A stretch of 12,187 bases of DNA, taken from Gemmatimonadota bacterium (GTDB lineage: Bacteria; Gemmatimonadota; Gemmatimonadetes; Gemmatimonadales; Gemmatimonadaceae). The notes beneath the pieces were generated by a model. It ran no database searches. It saw only the letters and a list, made by a program, of their open reading frames with translations, and was not told where the DNA came from. The DNA is taken from positions 1 to 12,187 of the forward strand of contig PKVB01000202.1 of the NCBI GenBank assembly GCA_003131365.1, in the 5' to 3' direction. This document shows positions 1 through 9,648 of the stretch, piece by piece (within the stretch, counting starts at the first letter, position 1; each line of letters opens with the position of its first letter). The position numbers were made by a program, and so were the translations under genes.

Positions 1-311
1 GGATCCTGGAAGATGATCTGCATCTCCCGTCTCAACGCGCGCAGCTCGGATGTGCCCATTGCTCTGACGTCGCGCCCCTCGAATCTGATTTCGCCCGACG
101 TCGGCTCGATCAGGCGCAGGATCGCGCGTCCGGTCGTCGTCTTACCGCACCCGGATTCGCCGACGACGCCGAGCGTCTCACCGCGGGCGATGTCGAACGA
201 CACATCGTTAACTGCTTTGACCGCACCAACCTGCCGCGACAGGATGCCTTTTCTGATCGGAAACTCTTTCTTGAGATTCCGCACTGATACCAGCGGCTCT
301 GTCGCGATCAT
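1..311 (-). CDS. oppF: Oligopeptide/dipeptide ABC transporter ATP-binding protein OppF/DppF, N-terminal part (cut by the window edge)
   Basis: Second ATPase of the peptide importer, hydrolysing ATP on the cytoplasmic face to drive uptake through OppBC. The 103 visible codons run from ATG at 311 to the left edge with no stop. Visible parts: the N-terminal strand LVSVRNLKKEFPI, Walker A GESGCGKT (residues 51-58), the segment after it (GRAILRLIEPTSG), and the start of the Q-loop (IIFQD, residues 99-103). The signature, Walker B and C-terminal peptide-transporter domain lie outside. The start is well fixed: its ATG overlaps the oppD stop as ATGA (308-311), the usual sign of translational coupling. 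The sequence is closer to OppF/DppF than OppD because of the insert before the A-loop region (RKGILSRQVGAVKAVNDVSF) and the Cys in Walker A. Oligopeptide versus dipeptide specificity cannot be told from this. Confidence 0.9.
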   Translation of the reverse strand, partial: MIATEPLVSVRNLKKEFPIRKGILSRQVGAVKAVNDVSFDIARGETLGVVGESGCGKTTTGRAILRLIEPTSGEIRFEGRDVRAMGTSELRALRREMQIIFQD

Positions 312-1339
312 GCGGCGGCCACTCCCGCTTCAACGACGAGCGGCGGATGCGGACTGTTTCGCCGCTCCGGCTCGACCGCCAAATGGCAACGCGACACGTG
401 ACCCGTGCCGATCTGGTAGAGCGGTGGATGCTCGCGCTCGCAGCGATCCCACGAATAGGGACAGCGGTCGCGAAAGCGACAACCTGCCGGCCACTCTGTC
501 GGCGCGGGCACGGTGCCGGGGATGACGTTTAGCCGCTCCTGGTCGTGCCCGATGTGCGGCATCGAGTGCATCAATCCCTCGGTGTAGGGATGATGCGGCT
601 TCGCAAAAAGCTCGTCGACCTCTGCCTGCTCCACCACTTCGCCCGCGTACATCACGATCACCCTCGACGCCGTCTCGGCGATGACGCCCAGGTCGTGCGT
701 GATCATCAGGATCGAGGTGCCGATTTTCTTCTGGAGATCGACCAGCAGATCGAGTATCTGCGCCTGAATCGTGACGTCGAGCGCGGTAGTCGGCTCGTCG
801 GCGATGACGAGGGCGGGCTTCATCATCAACGCCATCGCGATCAGCACCCGCTGGCGCATTCCGCCGGAGAGCTGGTGCGGGTACTGCTTTGCCCGCGACT
901 CCGCGTCGGGAATTCCGGTGAGCGCGAGCATTTCCACGGCGCGATCCCACGCATCCCTTCTGCTCATCCCGGCGTGGACGCGGGCAACCTCCGCGACCTG
1001 GTCGCCGACGCTGAACACGGGGTTGAGCGCCGACATCGGCTCCTGGAAGATCATCGAGATGCGATTCCCGCGGATGTCGCGGATCTCCGCGTCGCCGAGC
1101 GTGACGATGTCCTTTCCCTCGAACTCGATGACGCTGCCCGATTCTATTCGTCCCGGGGACTGGATCAAGCGAAGTATCGAAAGCGCTGTCACGGATTTCC
1201 CGGAACCCGATTCTCCGACTAATCCAAGCGTCTCTCCAGCGCCGATGTCGAAGGACACGCCGTCGACGGCGCGCGCGACGCCGGCTTCCATATAGAACCA
1301 CGTGCGCAGATTTCGGATCGACAGGAGCGGTGCTGTCAT
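308..1339 (-). CDS. oppD: Oligopeptide/dipeptide ABC transporter ATP-binding protein OppD/DppD
   Basis: First ATPase of the peptide importer, 343 residues with the chosen start. Seen: Walker A GESGSGKS (42-49), Q-loop FQEP (98-101), ABC signature LSGGMRQRV (157-165), Walker B ending ADEP (180-183), H-loop His215, then the C-terminal oligopeptide-transporter domain (PGTVPAPTEWPAGCRF, about 274-290). That domain carries four cysteines, C287, C293, C300 and C318, in the pattern C-x5-C-x6-C-x17-C. This is the arrangement tied to a [4Fe-4S] cluster in some OppD/DppD proteins; cluster binding here is inferred. I chose ATG 1339, four bases after the oppC stop, because MTAPLLSIRN begins right at the family's first strand. 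The ORF could open nine codons earlier (1366), but those codons only mirror the oppC tail. No clear Shine-Dalgarno is present at either start, so translation is probably coupled to oppC. It overlaps oppF by 4 bp. Confidence 0.95.
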   Translation of the reverse strand: MTAPLLSIRNLRTWFYMEAGVARAVDGVSFDIGAGETLGLVGESGSGKSVTALSILRLIQSPGRIESGSVIEFEGKDIVTLGDAEIRDIRGNRISMIFQEPMSALNPVFSVGDQVAEVARVHAGMSRRDAWDRAVEMLALTGIPDAESRAKQYPHQLSGGMRQRVLIAMALMMKPALVIADEPTTALDVTIQAQILDLLVDLQKKIGTSILMITHDLGVIAETASRVIVMYAGEVVEQAEVDELFAKPHHPYTEGLMHSMPHIGHDQERLNVIPGTVPAPTEWPAGCRFRDRCPYSWDRCEREHPPLYQIGTGHVSRCHLAVEPERRNSPHPPLVVEAGVAAA

Positions 1340-1343
1340 CGAA

Positions 1344-2240
1344 TCATCGGCGTCGCTCGTACGCATCGCTCAGCGACTCGGCCAGGATGTTCAGCGTCAT
1401 CACAGTGAGGACCATGAAGAGACCCGGAAAGAGTGACATCCACCACAGTGTCGCGACCTGATCGGAACCGTCCTGAATGATGTTTCCCCAGCTCGCCAAC
1501 GGTTGCGGGACGCCGATCCCAAGGTACGAAAGTCCGGCCTCGAGCACGATCACGTGCGCGACGCCGAGAGTCGCCGCAACGATGATCGGGGAGACGATAT
1601 TCGGAAGCAGGTGCCTCCACAGAATCCGCCTCCGGCTGGCGCCGAGAGCCTGGGCAGCGGTCACGAATTCCGCGTGCTTCAACGCAAGAACCTGACCCCT
1701 GACAATGCGGCTAAGCCCGAACCAACCGGTGAGACCCAGAAACACCACCAGCGCACCGATCGACAGTCTGGGCCACGCTACCAGCACGCCAATCAGAAGC
1801 AGAAGTCGCGGAATGGAAAGAAATGCATCGAGCACTCGCATCATGACTGCGTCTAATATTCCGCCCGCGTAGCCCGCGATCGCGCCGTACGCGACGCCCA
1901 AGGTAAGACTCACAATCGTCGCCAGAATCCCGATCATGAGCGAAAGCCGCGCGCCGTAGATGACGCGACTCAGCACGTCCCGGCTGTATGGATCCGTCCC
2001 GAACGGATGTGCGAGCGAGGGCGGAAGATCCTTGAGTCCGACGATGTCCGGTTGTGCCGCGGGATTGTAGGGGGCTATGAGCGGCGCGAGCAGTCCCACC
2101 AGCACGATGACGCCGAGCACGAAGAGCGCGACGCGCGAGGACGGCTTGCGCAGAATGTTGCGCACGCCAAGCGCGAGCGGCGACTCCCGCTGCGGCGTGG
2201 GGCCGCTAGCGGCTGCGAAGTCTTGGGTCTGCCAGGGCAT
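1344..2240 (-). CDS. oppC: Oligopeptide/dipeptide ABC transporter permease OppC/DppC
   Basis: Inner-membrane permease subunit, 298 residues. An N-terminal cytoplasmic stretch is followed by a first membrane helix at about 38-58, then a periplasmic segment with the OppC/DppC hallmark HPFGTDPYSRDVLSRVIYG (78-96). Further membrane segments lie at about 100-125, 145-172, 212-235 and 267-288. The binding-protein-dependent permease (EAA) loop that docks on the ATPases is at about 192-213, with the pattern AAQALGASRRRILWRHLLP. Length is normal for the family. The ATG at 2240 lies inside the end of oppB (35-bp overlap). There is no strong Shine-Dalgarno before it, consistent with coupling to oppB translation. 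Next is oppD, four bases downstream. Identification as the C-type permease is firm; the transported peptide size is not visible. Confidence 0.95.
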   Translation of the reverse strand: MPWQTQDFAAASGPTPQRESPLALGVRNILRKPSSRVALFVLGVIVLVGLLAPLIAPYNPAAQPDIVGLKDLPPSLAHPFGTDPYSRDVLSRVIYGARLSLMIGILATIVSLTLGVAYGAIAGYAGGILDAVMMRVLDAFLSIPRLLLLIGVLVAWPRLSIGALVVFLGLTGWFGLSRIVRGQVLALKHAEFVTAAQALGASRRRILWRHLLPNIVSPIIVAATLGVAHVIVLEAGLSYLGIGVPQPLASWGNIIQDGSDQVATLWWMSLFPGLFMVLTVMTLNILAESLSDAYERRR

Positions 2241-3177
2241 AGAGCACGTCGGAGAGAAGGCTTCCGAGGGTGACCATGATGCTGCCGATGATGACGCCGC
2301 CCACCACGAGGGGATAGTCGCGCGTTCCGATCGCGAGAACGACGGCGTATCCCATACCGGGCCAGGAGAAGATCTTCTCGACGAAAAACGCGCCGGTGAG
2401 AAGAGCCGGGAACGAGAGCCCGACCAGCGTAATGATCGGAAGCAGCGCGTTACGAAGCGCGTGACGCCGGAGAATCTCCGGCTCGGTGAGTCCCTTTAAG
2501 CGTGCGGTGCGGATGTAATCGGCGGGAAGAACGTCGAGCAGCGCCGCGCGCTGATATCGCGCCACGACTGCGGACGCGAGCAGCATGAGAGTGAGCGCGG
2601 GGAGCGCGAGGTGGTACAGACGATCGACGATTCGCCCCCCGAGCCCCCAGTACTCGTGCATCACGGGATCGAACGCGCCCCCAACGGGGAAAATCGGCAG
2701 CCAATAGGTGAACGTGAGCAGCGCCAGAATTGCGAGCCAGAAATCCGGCATCGAGAAGAAAAAAAGCGAGAGTCCGCTCAACACATGGTCCGTCACCGAG
2801 CCGCGACGCGACACCTGAAAAAGGGCGATGAGGATTCCGAAGACGAAACTTCCGACGAGCGCGACGCCCATGAGAAGGAGCGTGTTCGGAAGCGCGGTGC
2901 CAAGGACTTCGCGTACCGGCCGCTCGTGCGAGAAAGACCAGCCCAGCTCTCCGTGCGCGAGCAAGCCCACGTATCTGACGAACTGCTCGGGCAGCGGACG
3001 GTCGAGTCCGTACTGCGCGCGCAACGTCTGCCGCACCGTCTCGCTAACATTCGGATTGTCCATCACGGCGCTGAACGGATCGCCGGGAGCGAGGTGAATC
3101 AGCGCGAACGTGATTGTCGCGACAATGGCGACGATCACCGCGGCCTGGGCCAGCCGTTGCGCGATGTAGCGGAGCAC
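2206..3177 (-). CDS. oppB: Oligopeptide/dipeptide ABC transporter permease OppB/DppB
   Basis: Partner permease of OppC, 323 residues. The opening MLRYIAQRLAQAAVIV and first helix (about 9-30), followed by HLAPGDPF (28-35) and GLDRPLPEQFVRYV (57-70), are the standard OppB/DppB N-terminus. More membrane segments lie at about 100-121, 133-160, 186-206, 247-266 and 288-312. The EAA loop is at about 220-247 (ADYIRTARLKGL, then RRHALRNALLP). It ends in ALADPRLRSR, the usual family ending. The start codon is GTG (3177-3175): an in-frame TAG, the oppA stop, lies only one codon upstream, so no earlier start is possible. No convincing Shine-Dalgarno is seen, so ribosomes finishing oppA probably restart here. 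The 3' end overlaps oppC by 35 bp. Confidence 0.95.
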   Translation of the reverse strand: MLRYIAQRLAQAAVIVAIVATITFALIHLAPGDPFSAVMDNPNVSETVRQTLRAQYGLDRPLPEQFVRYVGLLAHGELGWSFSHERPVREVLGTALPNTLLLMGVALVGSFVFGILIALFQVSRRGSVTDHVLSGLSLFFFSMPDFWLAILALLTFTYWLPIFPVGGAFDPVMHEYWGLGGRIVDRLYHLALPALTLMLLASAVVARYQRAALLDVLPADYIRTARLKGLTEPEILRRHALRNALLPIITLVGLSFPALLTGAFFVEKIFSWPGMGYAVVLAIGTRDYPLVVGGVIIGSIMVTLGSLLSDVLYALADPRLRSR

Positions 3178-3180
3178 CCG

Positions 3181-4893
3181 CTAGGGGGTTTTCTGACCCG
3201 CCGGTAGAGCGGGTGGAGTCGACGGCGATGCTGAAGGAGGCGCGTTGTCGCGCGGGATCCGCTTGTCCGCGGGAATCGACCACTCCGGGATGTGCGCCCA
3301 CCAGGCGTCCGCCCTCAGCGTCGCCAGCTGAAGACGCGAATGATAACCGATCGTCTGAATCGGTTCGGCCAGCCAGATCGCCGGCGCGTCCTGGATGATC
3401 GTCTCATACGCTTTGGTAAACAGCGCCCTGCGTGTGGCCGGGTCGAACGACGAGACCGCACTGTCGACGTATGCATCGAACACCGGATTCTCGTAGGAGC
3501 CGAAGTTGTTGCCGCTCGCGGCGCGCGATCCCGCCGTACCCCAAGATCCGCGAACCGCGCCCGGACTCGGCTGCGTGCTCAACTGTCCGATCGCGGCGTC
3601 GAAGGCGCGCTTTCTCTCTTTCTCCAGGAACACCGGGTAATCGAGCTGCTCTACATCCACTTTGACGCCGGCCTGCCGCAGCTGCTCCTGGAGGAGCACC
3701 GCGAATTGCACGCGAATCTTGCTCGAGTTCGGAACCGAAAGGGTGAACTGGAGCGGACGTCCGTTGCGCGAGCGCAGGCTATCGCTGGTCGTGACGCGCC
3801 AACCGAGCGAATCGAGAATCTGACGCGCACGGGGCAGGTCGAAGGGGATCTGCGGAAGATTGGGATCCGTGGTCGGATATGCGCGTACCGTGGGACCAAG
3901 TGCGGGCAAGGCGAGAGAATCGTAGACGCTTCGCACGAGGGCTCCGCGATCCGTTGCCATCGTCAGCGCGCGGCGAAGCTGGCGGTTGCCGAAGATCGGG
4001 TGCGGACGGGAGTGATTCACCGGATCGCGCAGGTTGAATTGCGTGAATGAATACTGCAGGGCGTGATTCTGTTTGGTACGCAATTCCGGATGCTTCGCGA
4101 CTTCGGGCACGTCCTCGGGGCGCAGCTGCTCTATGAAATCGGTCTCGCCGGAGAGGAGCCTCGTCAGCGCGGTAGTGAAATCGGGAGCAATGCTCCAGAT
4201 CAGGCGACTGAGCTTCGGAGCGCCTCGATAGTTCACCGTGTCGGCCGCGAGCTCGACCGCTACGCGCGGAATCCACCGAACGAATCTGTACTGGCTCGAG
4301 CCGACCGGATTCTTCGCGGCGTCGGAGGCGCGCCACCCTGCTGGCGGAATGCTCTTCCAGACGTGCTCCGGCATGATCGGCAACTGATATACCGCATCGT
4401 AGAATTGCTGTGGCGAGCGTGCGTGGAACCAGTAGACGGCGGTGAGGGAATCGGGGGCGCTGACCGAGTCGATGTTCGTTATGAGCGATGTCGCCGGCGA
4501 TCCGAGCAGGGTGTCCTTCGTGCTGGCGATGGTGAATCGCACATCGGTCGAGCGGACCGGAAGTCCGTCGTGCCACTTCGCCGTTGGATTGATGTGAAAC
4601 GCGATGCTGAGAGAATCAGCGCTCCAGGTCCAGTGATCGGACAGGCGCGGCACGAACCCCTTGTCGTTGAGGGTATTGAGGGAATCGCCGATGTCCGCGA
4701 GGCGGTCGTAGATCATGTCGGTGATCTGCGCGCCTTGAACGCTCTGAACGAGCGATGGGATCAGAACATCGGGATCGCCGCCGGTGGAGATCGCGAGCGT
4801 TCCTCCGGAGTTATTCGCCGAAGACGACTCAGTTCCAACGCACCCGCATACCACGAGTGCACAAAGGAGCCGCGTGTATCTCATCGCCGCCAT
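3181..4893 (-). CDS. oppA: Peptide-binding lipoprotein OppA/DppA (extracytoplasmic solute-binding protein, family 5)
   Basis: Captures peptides outside the cytoplasmic membrane and hands them to OppBC. The 570-residue product has a short signal peptide (MAAMRYTRLLCALVV) and a lipobox VVCGC, so C18 is the likely lipidated residue. After a Ser/Asn-rich linker comes the SBP family 5 fold: GGTLAIST, LVQSVQGAQITDMIYDRL, then the hallmark AKWHDGLPVRSTDVRFTI about 115 residues in. The last 25 or so residues are Pro/Ser/Ala-rich and look disordered. I chose ATG 4893 because a GAGGA Shine-Dalgarno sits six bases before it. TTG 4899 has no site. ATG 4884 would give a neat ATGA overlap with the upstream gene but too long a spacing. 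Chosen start overlaps the lipoyl-transferase gene by 13 bp. The ligand could be dipeptides, longer peptides or another family 5 ligand such as nickel; the presence of all five opp-type genes favours peptides. Confidence 0.92.
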   Translation of the reverse strand: MAAMRYTRLLCALVVCGCVGTESSSANNSGGTLAISTGGDPDVLIPSLVQSVQGAQITDMIYDRLADIGDSLNTLNDKGFVPRLSDHWTWSADSLSIAFHINPTAKWHDGLPVRSTDVRFTIASTKDTLLGSPATSLITNIDSVSAPDSLTAVYWFHARSPQQFYDAVYQLPIMPEHVWKSIPPAGWRASDAAKNPVGSSQYRFVRWIPRVAVELAADTVNYRGAPKLSRLIWSIAPDFTTALTRLLSGETDFIEQLRPEDVPEVAKHPELRTKQNHALQYSFTQFNLRDPVNHSRPHPIFGNRQLRRALTMATDRGALVRSVYDSLALPALGPTVRAYPTTDPNLPQIPFDLPRARQILDSLGWRVTTSDSLRSRNGRPLQFTLSVPNSSKIRVQFAVLLQEQLRQAGVKVDVEQLDYPVFLEKERKRAFDAAIGQLSTQPSPGAVRGSWGTAGSRAASGNNFGSYENPVFDAYVDSAVSSFDPATRRALFTKAYETIIQDAPAIWLAEPIQTIGYHSRLQLATLRADAWWAHIPEWSIPADKRIPRDNAPPSASPSTPPALPAGQKTP

Positions 4894-5678
4894 GTCCAAT
4901 CCTCATCGAGAAAGTGCGGAACGTGCTCCAACATCTCGTCGCGAACGTCGCCTTCGTCCAGCGAGGTCGCGTCCTCGTCTTCGAGCGACCGCACCGCGTC
5001 GAACATCGCGCTCGCGACCTCATTGGCGTCGGGAGAGCGGCCGAGCAGCGCGTAAAGGGTGGCAGGAGCCGGAATCGATTCACGCATCGCCTGTGCCCCG
5101 GCGGCAAAAATCGGGAGCGTCGACTGGTCATCGTTGACGAGAATGGAGCCATGCTGCAACAACGCCCTGTCGTCTCGCCACTGGGCGCTACCGACCAGCT
5201 TGCTTCCGTGTGCCACCAGTTCTCCTTCGCCGGGCGTCTCGAAGCAGCTTCGCACGCCTGGCGTACGTGTGGATAGCGAACGGGAGACCGGCTCGACCGA
5301 AACGCCGAGCTGGCTCAGCCCCATCTGGAGAATTCGGTTGATGCGCGAATATGTCTCGCGAAGGGGCGCGGCGTCCCTCACGGGCGCCGTAACGCTGTAG
5401 GTGACCTCGCGGTGATGAAGAATCGCGCGGCCTCCGGTGGGTCTGCGCACGACATCGATGCCGGCGATGCGAAGCTTCCCGACGTCGTAGAGACCCGACG
5501 CGGGTTGATTCCGACCGAATGAGAGCGTTGGCCGGCACCAGGAATAGATGCTGAACACCGTTTCGCCGGTTCGAGCCGCGCGCGCCTGCAATGCGGTGTC
5601 CCGCGCCATGTTCTCGGCGCCCGAACGAGGCGCCGAGATGAGAAGGCGCCAGGGGCCGTAACTTCGCCGGGAGTGCAT
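4881..5678 (-). CDS. lipM: Lipoyl/octanoyl transferase of the LplA/LipM family (probable octanoyl-[GcvH]:protein or octanoyl-ACP transferase)
   Basis: A 265-residue member of the biotin/lipoate protein ligase fold (BPL_LplA_LipB). Seen: the N-terminal strand WRLLISAP and helix ENMARDTALQARA, the lipoyl-binding motif RRPTGGRAILHH (78-89) with EVTYSV, and SCFETP followed by KLVGSAQ (K160) and LLQHGSIL (173-180). Cys145 in SCF sits where LipM/LipL enzymes carry the cysteine that holds the acyl group. ATP-dependent LplA ligases lack this residue. I therefore favour octanoyl transfer to GcvH-type proteins (LipM), with LipL amidotransferase or LplA as alternatives. Substrate proteins with a lipoyl domain include GcvH, encoded at 9186-9575. 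It is the first gene of a six-gene minus-strand run into oppABCDF. The start at 5678 is kept because WRLL at residue 10 already belongs to the fold. No Shine-Dalgarno precedes it. The acidic C-terminal 35 residues (DEDATSLDEGD and on) are distinctive. Confidence 0.85.
   Translation of the reverse strand: MHSRRSYGPWRLLISAPRSGAENMARDTALQARAARTGETVFSIYSWCRPTLSFGRNQPASGLYDVGKLRIAGIDVVRRPTGGRAILHHREVTYSVTAPVRDAAPLRETYSRINRILQMGLSQLGVSVEPVSRSLSTRTPGVRSCFETPGEGELVAHGSKLVGSAQWRDDRALLQHGSILVNDDQSTLPIFAAGAQAMRESIPAPATLYALLGRSPDANEVASAMFDAVRSLEDEDATSLDEGDVRDEMLEHVPHFLDEDWTWRR
4900..4904 (-). promoter_or_regulatory. Ribosome-binding site deciding the oppA start
   Basis: GAGGA on the minus strand (4904 to 4900) is followed by a 6-nt spacer (TTGGAC) and ATG at 4893. 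It lies inside the 3' end of the lipoyl-transferase gene. It is one of only two clear Shine-Dalgarno sites I see in the window, and it points to 4893 rather than 4899 or 4884 as the oppA start. Confidence 0.65.
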
Positions 5679-5691
5679 AGGGTGTTAAATT
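5663..5691 (+). promoter_or_regulatory. Candidate promoter for gcvP (near-leaderless)
   Basis: A -10-like TAAATT at 5686-5691 has a weak -35 candidate, TTCGCC at 5663-5668, 17 bp upstream. Initiation would be at about 5698-5701, that is, at or next to the gcvP ATG. No Shine-Dalgarno is present in TTGTCACCTCT before the ATG, which fits a leaderless message. The -10 overlaps the divergent lipM -10 (5689-5694). Confidence 0.3.
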
Positions 5692-5700
5692 GTCACCTCT

Positions 5701-8613
<2,913 letters not shown>

Positions 8614-8614
8614 C

Positions 8615-9193
8615 ATGGCTGACGCTCTCAGGCTCGATCCGAAGCAAACCGCGCTGGTTCTGATCGATCTCCAGAAGGGGATTCTTCAGCGTCAGACCGC
8701 CCCCCATTCCGCCTCCGAGGTGCTGGCGCGCTCGGCGCGTCTGGCCGAGCGATTTCGGGCCGCGGGCGGGTTGGTGGTGCTGGTGAATGTTTCGTATTCG
8801 TCCGACGGCCGCGACCGACTGCTTCAGCCAACCGATGCACCGCCATTGGCTTCCGCGTTCGAGCCAGGTTGGGATGAGCTTTCACCTGCTCTCGGCCTCG
8901 ATTCACGCGACATTGCGATCACAAAGCGGCAGTGGGGCGCCTTTTACGGGACGCAGCTCGATCTTCAGCTTCGCCGGCGCGGGATCAAGACGATCGTGAT
9001 TGCGGGTATTGCCACGAATTTCGGCGTGGAATCGACGGCGCGGGACGCGTTTGAGCGCGGTTACGCATTGGTCTTCGTGGAGGACGCGATGGCGGGTTTG
9101 ACAGAAGGGGCGCACGCGTTCGCGATCTCGTCGATTTTTCCGCGCATTGGCCGCGTGCGCTCGACGGACGAACTTCTGAAATCCCTTATTTGA
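8615..9193 (+). CDS. Isochorismatase-fold hydrolase, YecD-like, with Gly in place of the catalytic Cys
   Basis: A 192-residue protein of the isochorismatase/cysteine-hydrolase fold. Seen: the Asp motif VLIDLQKGIL (D18), the Lys motif ITKRQWGAFYGT (K104), and the loop GIATNFGVESTARDAFERGY. Nicotinamidase-type relatives have the nucleophilic cysteine in that loop; here the position is Gly137. Asp and Lys of the triad are kept. From memory, E. coli YecD shares both KRQWGAFYGT and a Gly at this position, so the change is probably a subfamily trait, not a mutation. Isochorismatases such as PhzD also lack the Cys and hydrolyse a vinyl ether without a covalent intermediate. The substrate is unknown. 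The ATG lies one base after the gcvP stop, so it is almost certainly cotranscribed with gcvP. Its stop overlaps the gcvH stop from the other strand by 8 bp. No menaquinone or siderophore genes are nearby to support an isochorismate substrate. Confidence 0.9.
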   Translation: MADALRLDPKQTALVLIDLQKGILQRQTAPHSASEVLARSARLAERFRAAGGLVVLVNVSYSSDGRDRLLQPTDAPPLASAFEPGWDELSPALGLDSRDIAITKRQWGAFYGTQLDLQLRRRGIKTIVIAGIATNFGVESTARDAFERGYALVFVEDAMAGLTEGAHAFAISSIFPRIGRVRSTDELLKSLI

Positions 9194-9575
9194 CCCCGAT
9201 GTGCTTCGTGTACGCGTCCGACTTCATCAGGCCATCGATCTCCGACGCGCTGCTCGGCTTGACCTTGATCATCCAGCCCGCGCCGTAGGGATCCGTATTC
9301 ACTAAAGCGGGCTCCTTGTCGAGCCGGTCGTTGATCGCGACTACCTCGCCCGCAATCGGCGCGAACAGCTCCGACACCGCTTTCACCGCTTCGATCGTTC
9401 CGAACACATCGTGCTTGCCGAATTTCGTGCCGACCTTGGGCAGCTCGATGTAGACGATATCGCCGAGCTCGCCCTGGGCGAAGTCGGTGATGCCGATCTC
9501 CGCGTTGCCGTCCTTGCCCTTACGGACGTACTCGTGCTCTTCGGTGTACTGGAGATCGTTCGGGATGTTTGCCAC
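9186..9575 (-). CDS. gcvH: Glycine cleavage system H protein (lipoyl carrier)
   Basis: A 129-residue small carrier whose lipoyl arm shuttles the aminomethyl group from GcvP to GcvT and is reoxidised by the L protein. It starts YTEEHEYVRKG, followed by IGITDFAQGELGDIVYIELP (28-46), the lipoylation site GTIEAVKAVSEL with Lys65, then APIAGEV, and ends with NTDPYGAGWMIKV and a short tail. All expected parts are present and length is normal. The start codon is GTG (9575-9573), supported by a GGAG Shine-Dalgarno at 9584-9581 with 5-nt spacing. It is convergent with the isochorismatase-like gene, the stops overlapping (TAA at 9188-9186). It appears to have its own promoter immediately after the coaE terminator. 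Lys65 is the likely target of the LipM-type enzyme at 4881-5678. Confidence 0.98.
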   Translation of the reverse strand: MANIPNDLQYTEEHEYVRKGKDGNAEIGITDFAQGELGDIVYIELPKVGTKFGKHDVFGTIEAVKAVSELFAPIAGEVVAINDRLDKEPALVNTDPYGAGWMIKVKPSSASEIDGLMKSDAYTKHIGVK

Positions 9576-9580
9576 TTGTG

Positions 9581-9584
9581 CTCC
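9581..9584 (-). promoter_or_regulatory. gcvH ribosome-binding site
   Basis: GGAG on the minus strand (9584 to 9581), five bases (CACAA) before the GTG start at 9575. It supports GTG as the true gcvH start. Confidence 0.6.
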
Positions 9585-9619
9585 GCTATGGTGATGCGTG
9601 CGAGGACCGCTGCGCGCGA

Positions 9620-9648
9620 AGTCTATCCGCGCCTCAAAAGAGAGTCAA
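9620..9648 (-). promoter_or_regulatory. Candidate gcvH promoter, -35 inside the coaE terminator
   Basis: On the minus strand TTGACT (9648 to 9643, 5/6 match to the -35 consensus), a 17-bp spacer, and TAGACT (9625 to 9620, 4/6). Initiation at about 9613 would give a leader of about 38 nt ahead of the GTG, with the GGAG site within it. The -35 covers the coaE stop codon (9647-9645) and part of the terminator's 3' arm. Confidence 0.5.

Noticed and set aside
1..6. GGATCC at the very start, suggesting a BamHI clone end
   Set aside because: The same hexamer occurs inside the window (for example near 1990 and 3255), so its position at the edge proves nothing.
1340..1366. oppD starting at 1366, nine codons earlier
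   Set aside because: Those codons lie within the oppC 3' end, have no Shine-Dalgarno, and add residues not found in the family. ATG 1339 matches the expected N-terminus.
4063..5055. A 330-codon plus-strand open frame opposite oppA and the lipM end
   Set aside because: It is antisense to two well-identified genes, with no recognisable domain or ribosome-binding site.
5679..5700. Possible glycine riboswitch ahead of gcvP
   Set aside because: Only 22 bp separate the divergent start codons, far too short for the aptamer. The gcvH leader (about 38 nt) is too short as well.
8615..9193. Annotation as nicotinamidase or another cysteine hydrolase
   Set aside because: The nucleophilic cysteine is Gly137, so a thiol-based amidase mechanism is not possible at that site.
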